A stretch of DNA of 64,000 nucleotides from DATFVJ01 sp963727015 (GTDB lineage: Bacteria > Actinomycetota > Actinomycetes > Streptosporangiales > Streptosporangiaceae): positions 124,001 to 188,000 of the forward strand of contig CAVSEV010000010.1 of the NCBI GenBank assembly GCA_963727015.1. Reading direction: 5' to 3'. The notes beneath the pieces were generated by a model. It searched no databases and was not told the DNA's origin. It saw only the letters and a program-made list of their open reading frames with translations. The translations under genes were made by a program, and so were the position numbers. Below are positions 43,921 through 52,680 of the stretch, piece by piece; within the stretch, counting starts at the first letter, position 1; each line of letters opens with the position of its first letter.

Positions 43921-44878
43921 AAACGATCTTCCCGAAGTGCTCACCCGCCAGCATCGCGGTGAACCCGTCGCGCGCCCGGGCAAGCGGCAACTGACTGTCT
44001 ATCAGCGGCCGAACGCCGGTCTGCACGCAGAACTCAAGTAGCCGGCCAAGCTGATCGCGGGTGCCCATGGTGGACCCGATCACCGAGAGCTGAAGGAAGA
44101 ACACCCGGTTCAGGTCGGCGGGCGGCACCCCGCCGCTGGTCGCACCGGAAATCACGATCCGGCCGCCTGGCCGGAGTGACTTGAGCGAATGCGCCCAGGT
44201 TGCCTCGCCGACCGTCTCCATTACCGCGTCGACCCGCTCGGGCAGCCGCGCACCCGGCGGGAATGCCTGCTGCGCGCCGAGCGTCATGGCACGCGCGCGT
44301 TTCGCTTCTGTGCGGCTCGTAGCCCAGACCCGGAACCCGGCGGCCCTGCCAAGCAGGATGAGCGCGGTCGCCACGCCGCCGCCCGCCCCCTGGACGAGCA
44401 CGGTCGCTCCAGGCTCGAGACCCGCCCTGCCGAACAGCATCCGGTAGGCGGTCAGGTACGCCGTCGGCAGGCAGGCCGCCTCGGCAAATGAGAGGCAGGC
44501 GGGTTTGGGCAGCAGGTTCCGCCTTGGCACCGCGACGCGCTCGGCGAAGGTCCCGTCGTAACGCTCGGAGAGCAGCGAGCGGCGGGGGTCAAGAGTCTCG
44601 TCTCCACCTCCCGCCGCCGCGTTACCGATCACCGCGTGCACGACGACCTCGTTGCCTTCCTCGTCGGTCCCCGCGGCGTCACAGCCGAGCACAATCGGCA
44701 GCCGGCTGGCCGGGACGCCGACACCGCGCAGGGTCCACACCTCATGGTGATTGAGCGAGGCCGCTTTGACCCTCACGGTGGTCCAGCCCGGTTCGGGGAC
44801 GGGTTCCGGCCGCTCCCCCATCTCCAGGCCGTTCAGCGGGTCATCAGGATCGAACCGGGCAGCGGTGACAGCGAACAT
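43910..44878 (-). CDS. zinc-binding-type alcohol dehydrogenase/quinone oxidoreductase (MDR)
   Basis: A 322-residue medium-chain reductase. The N-terminal GroES-like domain (VKAASLNHHEVWTLRGVGVP) and Rossmann motif VLVQGAGGGVATALILLGRA are clear; IVISGATSGGVPPADL and the C-terminal EHFGKIVFTL are typical. The catalytic-zinc Cys (GHE..C pattern) is absent, and it resembles zinc-free quinone oxidoreductase-like proteins. ATG 44878 (MFAVTAARFDPDD) is preferred to the extended frame to 44965, although its ribosome site is weak. Substrate unknown. Confidence 0.88.
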   Translation of the reverse strand: MFAVTAARFDPDDPLNGLEMGERPEPVPEPGWTTVRVKAASLNHHEVWTLRGVGVPASRLPIVLGCDAAGTDEEGNEVVVHAVIGNAAAGGGDETLDPRRSLLSERYDGTFAERVAVPRRNLLPKPACLSFAEAACLPTAYLTAYRMLFGRAGLEPGATVLVQGAGGGVATALILLGRAAGFRVWATSRTEAKRARAMTLGAQQAFPPGARLPERVDAVMETVGEATWAHSLKSLRPGGRIVISGATSGGVPPADLNRVFFLQLSVIGSTMGTRDQLGRLLEFCVQTGVRPLIDSQLPLARARDGFTAMLAGEHFGKIVFTL

Positions 44879-45039
44879 GCCAGGGACATTACCTGCCGCG
44901 GCTGCCGCGGCATGAGCCGCCAGTGGCCTACGGGGGACCCAGAGGGCCGCTCGCCGGACATGCACTTAGCGCGTGTTTAGCCCTGAACGGCTCGCGCGTG
45001 GTGTCACGAACCTCGTCACGAACCTCGTCACCGGTCCTG

Positions 45040-45468
45040 TCAGCCCAGCGGGTGCCTCCACTGGAGCCCAGGAAACCGCCCGAAATCCCGGTCCCCGGTG
45101 ATCAGCTCGCAGCCATGCTCGATGGCAAGTGACGCTAGGTACGCATCAGGCACGAGTTTGCCCCGCGCGCCAGCCCGGCGGCAGATATCTGCGAAGATCA
45201 GCCAGAAGCGCGTGCCGGGATTGACCACTTGCGCGTGCTTTTGATTGCGGATCTCGCCGGCGAACGCCAACGCATCATCGAGCGGCGTGGGATCTGGGTA
45301 GATCCGTTTGTCCGTGACGATGCGCACCAGGGCATTCACAGCAGAGTCTGCCACCGCGTAGGCCTCAGGTCCGTCGACCAGCGCCTGGACCCAGTCGCGG
45401 TACTCGGCATGCCGGTTCGCGTCACGCCGATGGGCGTAGATCAGGACGTTTGTGTCGACGAGCCTCAT
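45040..45468 (-). CDS. VapC-type PIN-domain toxin
   Basis: A 142-residue PIN-domain ribonuclease: the first acidic residue in MRLVDTNVLIYAHRRDAN and the later pair in LVPDAYLASLAIEHGCELIT and GDRDFGRFPGLQWRHPL are kept. The second acidic position, usually Glu, is not evident in ADSAVNALVRIVTD, as in this VapC subgroup. Typical targets are tRNA or rRNA. It overlaps the antitoxin gene by 47 bases, an unusually long but possible coupling. Activity should be inhibited by the VapB encoded upstream. Confidence 0.92.
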   Translation of the reverse strand: MRLVDTNVLIYAHRRDANRHAEYRDWVQALVDGPEAYAVADSAVNALVRIVTDKRIYPDPTPLDDALAFAGEIRNQKHAQVVNPGTRFWLIFADICRRAGARGKLVPDAYLASLAIEHGCELITGDRDFGRFPGLQWRHPLG

Positions 45469-45736
45469 CGGCAGTCACCTCGCGGAAGTGCTCGATATCC
45501 TGGTCTTGCAGAATCGCCTTGATACCTGCCGGGCTCAGGTCGACGCCCGGGGCGGGTCCGCCGGTGCCATATGTGGTCAACCTGACGGGCCCGCGTTCCT
45601 GCACCTCGTGCGCGATGGCCAGCATCATGCGCAGCGCGTCCTCCATGACCGAGTTGAGGCTTCGATGCTGGCGCGCCGCATACGCTTTCGCCTCGGCCAG
45701 GAGAGCCTCGTCGAGGCGGAATGTGGTACGTGACAT
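45422..45736 (-). CDS. VapB-type ribbon-helix-helix antitoxin
   Basis: A 104-residue antitoxin. Residues 1-40 (SRTTFRLDEALLAEAKAYAA, RQHRSLNSVMEDALRMML) form a ribbon-helix-helix DNA-binding fold, and the C-terminal half (VDLSPAGIKAILQDQDIEHF) is the likely VapC-binding tail. ATG 45736. A perfect inverted repeat 11 bases upstream is the expected operator, so VapBC autoregulation is likely. Confidence 0.9.
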   Translation of the reverse strand: MSRTTFRLDEALLAEAKAYAARQHRSLNSVMEDALRMMLAIAHEVQERGPVRLTTYGTGGPAPGVDLSPAGIKAILQDQDIEHFREVTADEARRHKRPDLRPSA

Positions 45737-45746
45737 GCGTCCAGAT

Positions 45747-45778
45747 TACCTGTGTGACATAAAAATGTCACACAGGTA
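45747..45778 (-). promoter_or_regulatory. vapBC operator: perfect 14-bp inverted repeat
   Basis: TACCTGTGTGACAT and ATGTCACACAGGTA flank AAAA, 11 bases upstream of vapB. Exact dyad symmetry of 14-bp arms in a GC-rich genome, and position over the promoter, fit a ribbon-helix-helix operator. Confidence 0.8.
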
Positions 45779-45872
45779 CGGCTAAATGAGCGCAGCCACC
45801 TACGGGCGCACCGGCGCGCTCGCTCGCAGGCCCCGGAAGGTCATCTCCACGCCGCCTGACCGCGCCGCACCT

Positions 45873-45923
45873 CATGATCCCGGTAGGTTGCCGCGAATAC
45901 AGGAACGACTTACCGGGATCATG
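45873..45923. repeat. palindromic CATGATCC-family element (51-bp member)
   Basis: 13-bp perfect arms CATGATCCCGGTA / TACCGGGATCATG with a loop containing AGGAACGACT. Same ends and similar loop motif as the 67-bp elements at 60379 and 63175. It lies 110 bases beyond the malic enzyme stop. Confidence 0.75.
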
Positions 45924-46033
45924 AAATTGCGTGTGATCGCTTCCCCGCGCGACCGTTCAGGCAACACAGCGAGCGCGGCAGGCGCGCAGTAACGCGCCCG
46001 CCAGCGACCGCGTTCCGGACCCCGCAACGCCTG

Positions 46034-47252
46034 TCAAAGGCGGGCAACGCCGTCCGCGCGGGCGCGGGCGGCCACGGCGGCGGCGACGGCAGGTGCCACG
46101 CGCTCGTCGAACGGGCCAGGGATCACATGGTCGGCCGCGAGTTCGTCAGCGACCAGCGCCGCGATCGCGTCGGCCGCGGCCAGTTTCATGCCCTCAGTGA
46201 TCTCGCTGGCCCTGACGTCGAGCGCGCCGCGGAACACGCCGGGGAAGGCGAGCACGTTGTTGATCTGGTTCGGGAAGTCGCTGCGCCCGGTGGCGACAAC
46301 GCGGGCGTGCCTGCCCGCGGCCACCGGGTCCACGTCGGGGTCGGGATTCGACAGCGCGAACACGATCGCATCCTTGCCCATCGCAGCCACCGCCCGCTCG
46401 GCAACCGTCGCGCCTGACAGGCCGACAAACAGATCCGACCCGCGCAGCGCCTCCTCGGCCGAACCGGTCAGGCCTGCCTTGTTCGTGTCACGCGCCAGCG
46501 CCGCCTTGACCGGGTTGAGCCCCTCCCTGCCCTGGTAGATGAGGCCCTTGCTGTCCGCGACCGCGATGTCGCCGATACCCGCAGACAGCAAGATCCTGGT
46601 GACCGCCACGCCTGATGCACCCGCGCCCGCCACCACGGCCCTGATCTCGCCGAGCGGCCTGCCGGTCAGCGCAGCGGCGCCGCGCAGCGCGGCGAGCACG
46701 ACAATCGCGGTCCCGTGCTGGTCATCGTGGAACACCGGGATGTCGAGCCGCGCACGTAGCCGTGCCTCGAGCTCGAAACAGCGGGGAGCGCTGATGTCCT
46801 CCAGGTTGATCCCGCCGAACGAGGGCGCGAGCCTGGCCACGGTTTCGGCCAGTTCGCCCACGTCGGTGCAGGCGAGGCAGACAGGTACCGCGTCCACGCC
46901 CGCGAACTGCTTGAAAAGCAGCGCCTTTCCTTCCATCACGGGCATGGCGGCGGCAGGCCCGATGTCGCCGAGCCCCAGCACGGCCGATCCGTCCGACACG
47001 ACCGCGACGGTGTTCGACACCCAGGTGTAGTCAAACGCGAGCGCCTGATCGTCCGCGATCGCCGTGCACACCCGCGCGACGCCTGGCGTGTAGGCGAGGG
47101 ACAACGCTGCCGCGTCCGGTACCTCGACCGGTCGGGCGGATCTCGATCTTTCCGCTACGGTGCAGCAAGAATGCCGGATCGGCGTCGTATGCCGCTGGCG
47201 GCGGGCTTGGTTCGGGACTGGATTTATAGCGTGACGTTGGCTCGACGGCCAC
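46034..47252 (-). CDS. NAD(P)-dependent malic enzyme (single-base frameshift near the N-terminus)
   Basis: Oxidative decarboxylation of malate to pyruvate. The N-terminal GTG 47252 reads DPAFLLHRSGKIEIRP, then after the CCC run at about 47134-47137 the frame shifts and continues DAAALSLAYTPGVARVCTAI, VVSDGSAVLGLGDIGPAAAM, PVMEGKALLFKQFAGVDAVP, FHDDQHGTAIVVLAALRGAA, AGAGASGVAVTRILL (Rossmann), FALSNPDPDVDP. About 405 residues when restored by removal of one base. AGGGG lies seven bases upstream of GTG. Type: short bacterial malic enzyme without phosphotransacetylase domain. Shift is likely an assembly indel. Confidence 0.92.
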
Positions 47253-47540
47253 AGCGACCCCTGCGGTGGGAGAACTGGCGGGTAGACGCCGCTGATCTGG
47301 GGCCGGATCAGTGGTATACGTCCGTTCGCCCGGCAGGACACCGGTCGTCTCTCGACGTTACGGGGGTCACCCGTGGTTTCATTGTGTCACATCCCGCCAT
47401 CAGCGCAGGATCGGGCCCGCGGCAGGGGCCGATTCGGGCAGCTCCGTTTCGCCGCTTACTCCCGCTCCGATGTGTAATACTCAACCTGCGGGGGCAGCTC
47501 TTACCGTCCCTAGCGAGGCCCCGGCAGGTGAGGATCGGGA

Positions 47541-48116
47541 GTGGATCTCAGCTCATACGCCGAACTGGCGGTGCGACTGGTTAACACCTATGATCCCGCC
47601 CACCCGGATCGCGACGATCTTCGCAACCTGGATGCGCTGCGCGCCGTGGTCGCCGACCGCCCGCACCTGAACGTGCGGGCCACCCGCAACGACCTCGACG
47701 CGCTGCGACTGCTCCGCGCGGAACTGCGGAAGATCTTCTCGGCCGCCGCTGAAGGCGACGGCGCCGAGGCGGTTGACATGCTCAACGCCCTGCTCATCCA
47801 GCACCCGATCCATCCCCAGATCTCGGGACACGACCACCAGCGCTGGCATCTGCACCTGACCGAGAGCGGCTCCGTCGCGGACAAGTACGCGGCCGGAGCC
47901 GTGATGGGCCTCGCCGTGCTCGTCACCGAGATCGGCATCGAGCGGCTCGGGCTCTGCCAGGCGGCGTCGTGCAACGCGGCGTTCCTCGACACGACCACAA
48001 ACCGGTCCAGGCGTTACTGCTCCGACAGGTGCGCCAGCCGGTCCAACGTCGCGGCGTACCGGGCCAGGCAGCAGCGCGGCGACGAGGACGGGACCGCCGC
48101 GGTCGCGCCCGGCTGA
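47541..48116 (+). CDS. CGNR zinc-finger domain protein (ABATE family)
   Basis: A 191-residue protein with the N-terminal ABATE domain (LAVRLVNTYDPAHPDRDDL, LDALRLLRAELRKIFSAAAE) and a C-terminal zinc finger CQAASC then RRYCSDRCASRSNVAAYRAR. Four cysteines and the following Arg-rich helix define CGNR, considered a putative stress-related transcription regulator domain of actinobacteria. The CGNR tetrapeptide itself reads CASR. GTG 47541. Divergent from the malic enzyme gene. Confidence 0.9.
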   Translation: MDLSSYAELAVRLVNTYDPAHPDRDDLRNLDALRAVVADRPHLNVRATRNDLDALRLLRAELRKIFSAAAEGDGAEAVDMLNALLIQHPIHPQISGHDHQRWHLHLTESGSVADKYAAGAVMGLAVLVTEIGIERLGLCQAASCNAAFLDTTTNRSRRYCSDRCASRSNVAAYRARQQRGDEDGTAAVAPG

Positions 48117-48436
48117 GCGCATCCGTATCGCCGGGCGGACGCTGCATAGCGCAATTGACCCCCGTGGCGAACCCTTGCCCAGACGCGCCCGGCAGACAGG
48201 GCGGGGCCACTGGCGCAGCAGCCGCATCTAATGATGTCGCGAGCGGCTCGAGCATGGCCACCTCCCGCCGACGTGCTCAATACCACGCGCCCCGCTGCCC
48301 TGAGGCGCCGCCGCATGCGGCCGTTGGGGCCGCGGGCGCAGCAGGAAGTGACGCGTCAGCTTGGCTGTCCTGAATGTCTGCAGCATCAGCGGCTCACGCC
48401 GTCTGGGGTCGCATTGCCAGCGCCTAGGCGCGCGCG
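48117..48436. other. intergenic region after the CGNR gene
   Basis: 320 bases between convergent genes. No gene with homology and no clear terminator was found. Confidence 0.45.
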
Positions 48437-48880
48437 TCAGCTGTGTTTCTTTGCCGGCACGACGGCGACGGGGCACTCGGCGTGATGGACGACCTGGCTC
48501 GTCACCGAGCCCAGCCGCAGCCGCCCGAACCCGCCCGCACCGCGCGGGCTGAGGACCAGTAGATCAGCGTCGCGGGACACGTCCACGAGCACCTCAGCAG
48601 GAATGCCGGTGATGGCCTTGACCTGCACCGACGGCGGGTGCTTGTCCCCTGCCTGCGCGACGGCCTTGTCCACCATCTGCTGGGCAGCGGCAAGCACCTG
48701 CTCGCGTTCCTTCTCATCTATTGGCAGGTGCATCGGAGCAAGACCCCAGGCGTCGATCGCTTCCTGATGCACGGCAACGACCTCGAGCGGCGCGGCGCGC
48801 AGCGTGGCCTCGCCTATCGCCCACTCGAGCGCGTGTCGTGATTGATCGGAGCCGTCAACACCGACAACTATTCCAGACAT
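48437..48880 (-). CDS. universal stress protein (UspA family)
   Basis: A 147-residue Usp with the ATP-binding motif SPRGAGGFGRLRLGSVTSQV near residues 110-130 and the N-terminal strand IVVGVDGSDQSRHALEWAI. A single-domain cytoplasmic dimer. In mycobacteria and streptomycetes such genes belong to the hypoxia/dormancy regulon; three DosR-like dyads lie upstream. ATG 48880. Confidence 0.93.
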   Translation of the reverse strand: MSGIVVGVDGSDQSRHALEWAIGEATLRAAPLEVVAVHQEAIDAWGLAPMHLPIDEKEREQVLAAAQQMVDKAVAQAGDKHPPSVQVKAITGIPAEVLVDVSRDADLLVLSPRGAGGFGRLRLGSVTSQVVHHAECPVAVVPAKKHS

Positions 48881-48938
48881 AGCACACTCCCTTTCCGTCC
48901 ATCATCTGGAACGCTAAGCCCATTTTGCCCCAGCACCA

Positions 48939-48997
48939 AGGGCCGCAGTGCCCTCCGCCAGGGCCATCGGGCCTGTGCCCATAGGACAAAAGGTCCT
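48939..48997 (-). promoter_or_regulatory. array of three DosR/OsdR-like dyads upstream of the stress protein gene
   Basis: Three symmetric sites AGGGCCGCAGTGCCCT (48939-48954), AGGGCCATCGGGCCT (48960-48974) and AGGACAAAAGGTCCT (48983-48997), with centres 20.5 and 23 bases apart (about two helical turns). Sequence resembles DosR/DevR boxes, and the target class (Usp) is typical of that regulon. Confidence 0.6.
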
Positions 48998-49084
48998 TAA
49001 CCGGGTGCCCCGCAGGTACGTCGATTCGGGTCAGGCCGCTGCGGCGGGCCATCAAGGCCCGTGACCAGTGCGTGGCGTCCTCCG

Positions 49085-49256
49085 GTTCTTGCTCCTATGT
49101 CGCGGCCACGACAGTCTCCGAACCTACCCAGCAATATCGACGGGGGCGGCCCGGGCGCGGCTCGTCGGTCAGGCCGTCCAGCGCGCCGCGGCGAACCGCT
49201 TGCGCCACTTGCCCACGGTGATCTCTGTCACGCCCAGGTCGGCGGCCACCCGCTGA
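49085..49256 (-). pseudogene. relic of an IS630-family transposase N-terminus
   Basis: Reads QRVAADLGVTEITVGKWRKR then FAAAR in one frame and LDGLTDEPRPGRPRR in the next, the helix-turn-helix and following Pro/Arg-rich linker of IS630-type transposases. It has one frameshift and no catalytic domain. About 60 codons remain, without visible terminal inverted repeats. Confidence 0.55.
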
Positions 49257-49437
49257 TCCCCCCAAGGAGGGTTGTCACAGGTCGGCCACCTGGCGGTTCT
49301 GTGAATGCGTTACCGAAACGACGCCGAGTGACTACTTCTCAGGGGGACTGCTGATCCATACTATGACGTCACCTCGCGGGAGCTAAGATCCTCGCGCGAG
49401 CATGCTGCACGTGCACGATCGGGAGAAAGGCCTGATC

Positions 49438-51099
49438 ATGGCGAGTGAATCAGTAGTTGCCCCGTCCGGGGCGGTCGTCGAACATGGCCTCAAACGACAA
49501 GTCGGGCCGATCGGCCTGGCCTGGGCGTCCGAGGGATCGATCATCGGGTCCGGCTGGCTATTGGGCGCGTTCCTCGCTGCGCAGGCCGCCGGAACCGCCG
49601 CGCTCCTGGCCTGGATCGGCACCGCCCTCGTGTTCATAGTCCTCGCCCTCATCCACGCCGAACTGGGCGCAATGTACCCGGTGTCCGGCGGGTCCGGGCG
49701 GTTCCCGCACTACGCGTTCGGCAGCGTTGCCGGGGCGTCGTTCGGCTGGTTCTCCTGGTTGCAGGCGGTCACGGTGGCGCCGATCGAGGTCCTCGCCATA
49801 CTCTCGTACGGATCGGTGCACCTGACGTGGCTGACCCATACCAGCGGCGTCAACAAGGACCAGCTCACGACCGCCGGATATGCGGTAGCCGTGGGCCTGA
49901 TGGCGATCTTCACCCTCATCAACTTTCTCGGTGTCCGCTGGCTGGCGCACACCAACAGCACCTTCACGTGGTGGAAGATCTTCGTCCCCGTGCTCATAAT
50001 CATCGTGTTCGCGTCGACGCACTTCCACGGCAGCAACTTCGGTGCCCACGGCGGCTTCGCGCCGTACGGCGCCAAGGGCGTGTTCGCTGCTGTTAGTACC
50101 GCTGGGGTGGCGTTCGCGCTGCTCGGCTTCGAACAGGCCGACCAGCTAGCCGGCGAAGCCCGCAACCCGCAGCGGGACATCCCGAGGGCCATCATCGGCG
50201 CGATGATCCTCGGCGCCATCATCTACCTCCTGCTGCAGGTCGTCTTCATCGGCGCGCTGCCAAAGACCGCGCTCGCAAACGGCTGGTCGGCACTGAGCTT
50301 CACCGGGGACGGCGGGCCGTTCGCCGGCCTGGCCTCATTGATCGGTCTCGGCTGGCTCGCCACGATCGTTTACATCGACGCCGTCATCTCACCCAGCGGC
50401 ACCGGACTGATCTACGTCACCTCCACATCCCGGATCTCCTACGGCCTTTCCCGCAACGGGTACGTGCCCGAAATCTTCGAGAGCACCGACCGGCGCGGCG
50501 TGCCATGGTTCGGGCTGGTGTTCACCTTCATCATGAGCCTTATCCTTTTCCTGCCGTTCCCGAGCTGGCACCAGTTGGTCAGCTTCATCACCTCGGCCAC
50601 CGTGCTGATGTACGCCGGAGCCCCGCTCGCCCTCGGCGCGCTGCGCAAGCAGACTCCGGACGCGCCGCGACCGTTCCGGCTTGGCGCCGCGGGCTTCTGG
50701 ACACCGCTCGCGTTCATCTTCGCGAGCCTGATCATCTACTGGAGTGGCTGGCCCACGATCTGGCGGCTCGGCGCGGCCATCGTGATCGGCTACATCCTGA
50801 TCGGGCTCAACGCCGCGCTCAAGCTCAACCGGCGGCTGGCCAAATTCGATCGGGCACAGTGGAGGGCCGCGTCGTGGCTGCCGGTCTACCTGGTCGGCAT
50901 CGGCATCATCTCCTGGCAGGGCACCTTCGGTTCCTACTCCGCCGGCCACCTGCACCTGTGGTGGGACATCCTGGTCGTCGCGGTTTTCAGCCTGGTGATC
51001 TACTACTGGGCGCAAGCGGTCCGGCTGCCCGCTGAAGAGACCAAGGAACTCATCGGCATGCAAGCCATACCGGTCGAGGGCGTTGCATCCGAGGGCTGA
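49438..51099 (+). CDS. APC-family amino acid permease
   Basis: A 553-residue amino acid/polyamine transporter with about twelve membrane helices. The first helix motif GPIGLAWASEGSIIGSGWLL and the helix-6 region GVAFALLGFEQADQLAGEAR NPQ contain the substrate and proton elements of the APC fold. The overall sequence resembles actinobacterial aspartate/proton-symporter-like permeases; substrate is inference. ATG 49438 (GAGAAAGG upstream) is preferred to the 12-residue longer frame. A terminator follows at 51138. Confidence 0.9.
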   Translation: MASESVVAPSGAVVEHGLKRQVGPIGLAWASEGSIIGSGWLLGAFLAAQAAGTAALLAWIGTALVFIVLALIHAELGAMYPVSGGSGRFPHYAFGSVAGASFGWFSWLQAVTVAPIEVLAILSYGSVHLTWLTHTSGVNKDQLTTAGYAVAVGLMAIFTLINFLGVRWLAHTNSTFTWWKIFVPVLIIIVFASTHFHGSNFGAHGGFAPYGAKGVFAAVSTAGVAFALLGFEQADQLAGEARNPQRDIPRAIIGAMILGAIIYLLLQVVFIGALPKTALANGWSALSFTGDGGPFAGLASLIGLGWLATIVYIDAVISPSGTGLIYVTSTSRISYGLSRNGYVPEIFESTDRRGVPWFGLVFTFIMSLILFLPFPSWHQLVSFITSATVLMYAGAPLALGALRKQTPDAPRPFRLGAAGFWTPLAFIFASLIIYWSGWPTIWRLGAAIVIGYILIGLNAALKLNRRLAKFDRAQWRAASWLPVYLVGIGIISWQGTFGSYSAGHLHLWWDILVVAVFSLVIYYWAQAVRLPAEETKELIGMQAIPVEGVASEG

Positions 51100-51137
51100 A
51101 CACCAGCTGAAGTGTTCTAGCCACATGCGCTGTGCGG

Positions 51138-51168
51138 AAGACCCCGCCCCCGAAGGTGGCGGGGCCTT
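51138..51168 (+). terminator. rho-independent-type hairpin after the permease gene
   Basis: AAGACCCCGCC / GGCGGGGCCTT (one mismatch) with a nine-base loop, 38 bases after the stop; also lies downstream of the convergent sodX gene. Confidence 0.7.
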
Positions 51169-51210
51169 CGCCCGTTACCTAGCTTTTCGCTGCACCGGCC
51201 ATGAAAACAT

Positions 51211-51525
51211 CTACCTGGATGTGCTGCGCAGCGGCCAGTAGCGAAAGAGCACCCGGCCTTCGATCAGGCCCGCGGGCACCGCACCGAAGGCGCGGCTATC
51301 CACCGCACCGCCGTTCGGATTGTCGGATTCCAGCCACCAGCCGTCCTCGCCGCGCCTGGCCGCCCGCTTGACGAGGTACATGCTCTGGCGCCGGGGATGA
51401 CGCGCGACGACAAGGTGCCCGGCACGCACGCGCGTGGTCCTGAGCACGAGCAGCCAGTCACCCGGCCGCAGTCCTGGCTCCATCGACCGTTCTGCCACCG
51501 CAACGCGCCAGAGCGGCCAGCGCAT
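51211..51525 (-). CDS. sodX: nickel-type superoxide dismutase maturation protease (S26 family)
   Basis: A 104-residue signal-peptidase-like enzyme with the Ser in AERSMEPGLRPGDWLLV and the Lys in LVKRAARRGEDG, then the GDNP-like SDNPNGGAVDSRAFGAV box. It removes the propeptide so that the nickel hook of SodN is exposed. ATG 51525 has GGAGGGAG just upstream. Divergent from sodN, which confirms the identification. The long open frame reaching 52494 is composition-driven and excluded. Confidence 0.9.
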   Translation of the reverse strand: MRWPLWRVAVAERSMEPGLRPGDWLLVLRTTRVRAGHLVVARHPRRQSMYLVKRAARRGEDGWWLESDNPNGGAVDSRAFGAVPAGLIEGRVLFRYWPLRSTSR

Positions 51526-51862
51526 GCTCCCTCCACATCCTGGCCCGGGCCGCTGCGGTGACTGGGCGATCACCGGGCGCGAGCCCCGCGGGCCACATCT
51601 GGAGAATATTCTCGCGCCCGCCACAGCGCCTGGTGCGGCGTCGGGGCCTGCGGGCCTGGCATGCGTGGCGTGGCCGGTGATCTGGCCGGTGAGCGGCACA
51701 GGCCGGCCGGTGAGCGGTGGCGGGGCTTGCACCCCCTGACGCCGCGGTGCCGGGCGCACCGGGTGGCCCAGCCGCGCTGCGCTGGGGGCATGTGGCAGGC
51801 CGCGTGACGCCGCGTCCGCGCTCGAATGCACCGAGCCGTACCTTCCCGGATTCGCCCGGCGT

Positions 51863-51878
51863 TGACAGGGTAGTGTCA
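51863..51878 (+). promoter_or_regulatory. TGACA-N6-TGTCA inverted repeat upstream of sodN
   Basis: TGACAGGGTAGTGTCA lies 41 bases before the sodN start and overlaps a TTGACA-like -35 element at 51862-51867. It could be a regulator site; it does not match the published Nur box. Confidence 0.4.
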
Positions 51879-51918
51879 GGGTCCGGAACCGATGACCCGA
51901 ACACGAGGAAGGGAATCG

Positions 51919-52323
51919 ATGAGGCTGCTCACACGTCTCCTCGAGCCGAAGGCCACCGCTTACGCACACTGCGACCTGCCGTGCGGCGTTTACGAACCGG
52001 CACAGGCGCGGATCGAGGCCGAGTCCGTCAAGGCCATCTGCGAGAAATACGAGCAGAACAGCGACCCGGAGTTCCGCGCGCGCGCGCTGCTGATCAAGGA
52101 GCAGCGCTCCGAGCTCGTGAAGCACCATCTCTGGGTCCTGTGGACCGACTACTTCAAGCCACCGCACTTCGAGAAGTATCCCCAGCTGCACCAGCTGTTC
52201 AACGAGGCGACCAAGCTTGCCGGGGCGTCGGGCACGAAGGGCAGCTTCGAGGTCAGCAAGGCAAACGAACTGCTCGCCAGGATCGACGAGATCGCGAAGA
52301 TCTTCTGGGAGACCAAGGGCTGA
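51919..52323 (+). CDS. sodN: nickel superoxide dismutase
   Basis: A 134-residue precursor of Ni-SOD. The propeptide MRLLTRLLEPKATAYA precedes the nickel hook HCDLPCGVY, which becomes the N-terminus after SodX cleavage; His1, Cys2 and Cys6 ligate nickel. The remainder (LVKHHLWVLWTDYFKPPHFE, KYPQLHQLFNEATKLAGASG) is the four-helix bundle that forms a hexamer. ATG 51919 follows GGAAGGGAATCG; a longer frame begins at 51892. Confidence 0.97.
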   Translation: MRLLTRLLEPKATAYAHCDLPCGVYEPAQARIEAESVKAICEKYEQNSDPEFRARALLIKEQRSELVKHHLWVLWTDYFKPPHFEKYPQLHQLFNEATKLAGASGTKGSFEVSKANELLARIDEIAKIFWETKG

Positions 52324-52439
52324 CGCGGCACGCGCGTGGTCCTCGTGCCACGGTGCGCGCCATGATCCCCCGTCGCGCGCGCCGTAGCACGAACGTTGTG
52401 TGACCGCGGTATCTCTCGCGGCCGCGAACCCCGCGGCCG

Positions 52440-52680
52440 CGCACCTCTCGCGGCCGCGCACCTCTTGCAGGCCGCACACTTCTCGCGGCCGCACACTTCT
52501 CGCGGCCCGCGCACCTCTTCAGGCCGCGCACCTCTTTCAGGCCGCGCACCTCTTCCAGGCCGCGCACCTCTTCCAGGCCGCGCACCTCTTCCAGGCCGCG
52601 CACCTCTTCCAGGCCGCGCACCTCTTCCAGGCCGCGGCAGCTCTCGCAGGCCGCGGACCTCTCGCAGGCCGCGGCACCTT
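52440..52680. repeat. 18-bp tandem repeat downstream of sodN
   Basis: About twelve imperfect copies of CCTCTTCCAGGCCGCGCA. No interspersed spacers and no cas genes. The rest of 52324-53100 shows no gene other than the palindrome at 52825. Confidence 0.9.

Noticed and set aside
51211..52494. 427-residue minus-strand protein overlapping sodN
   Set aside because: Only the last 104 residues (SodX) show homology; the remainder is antisense to sodN and to 18-bp repeats.
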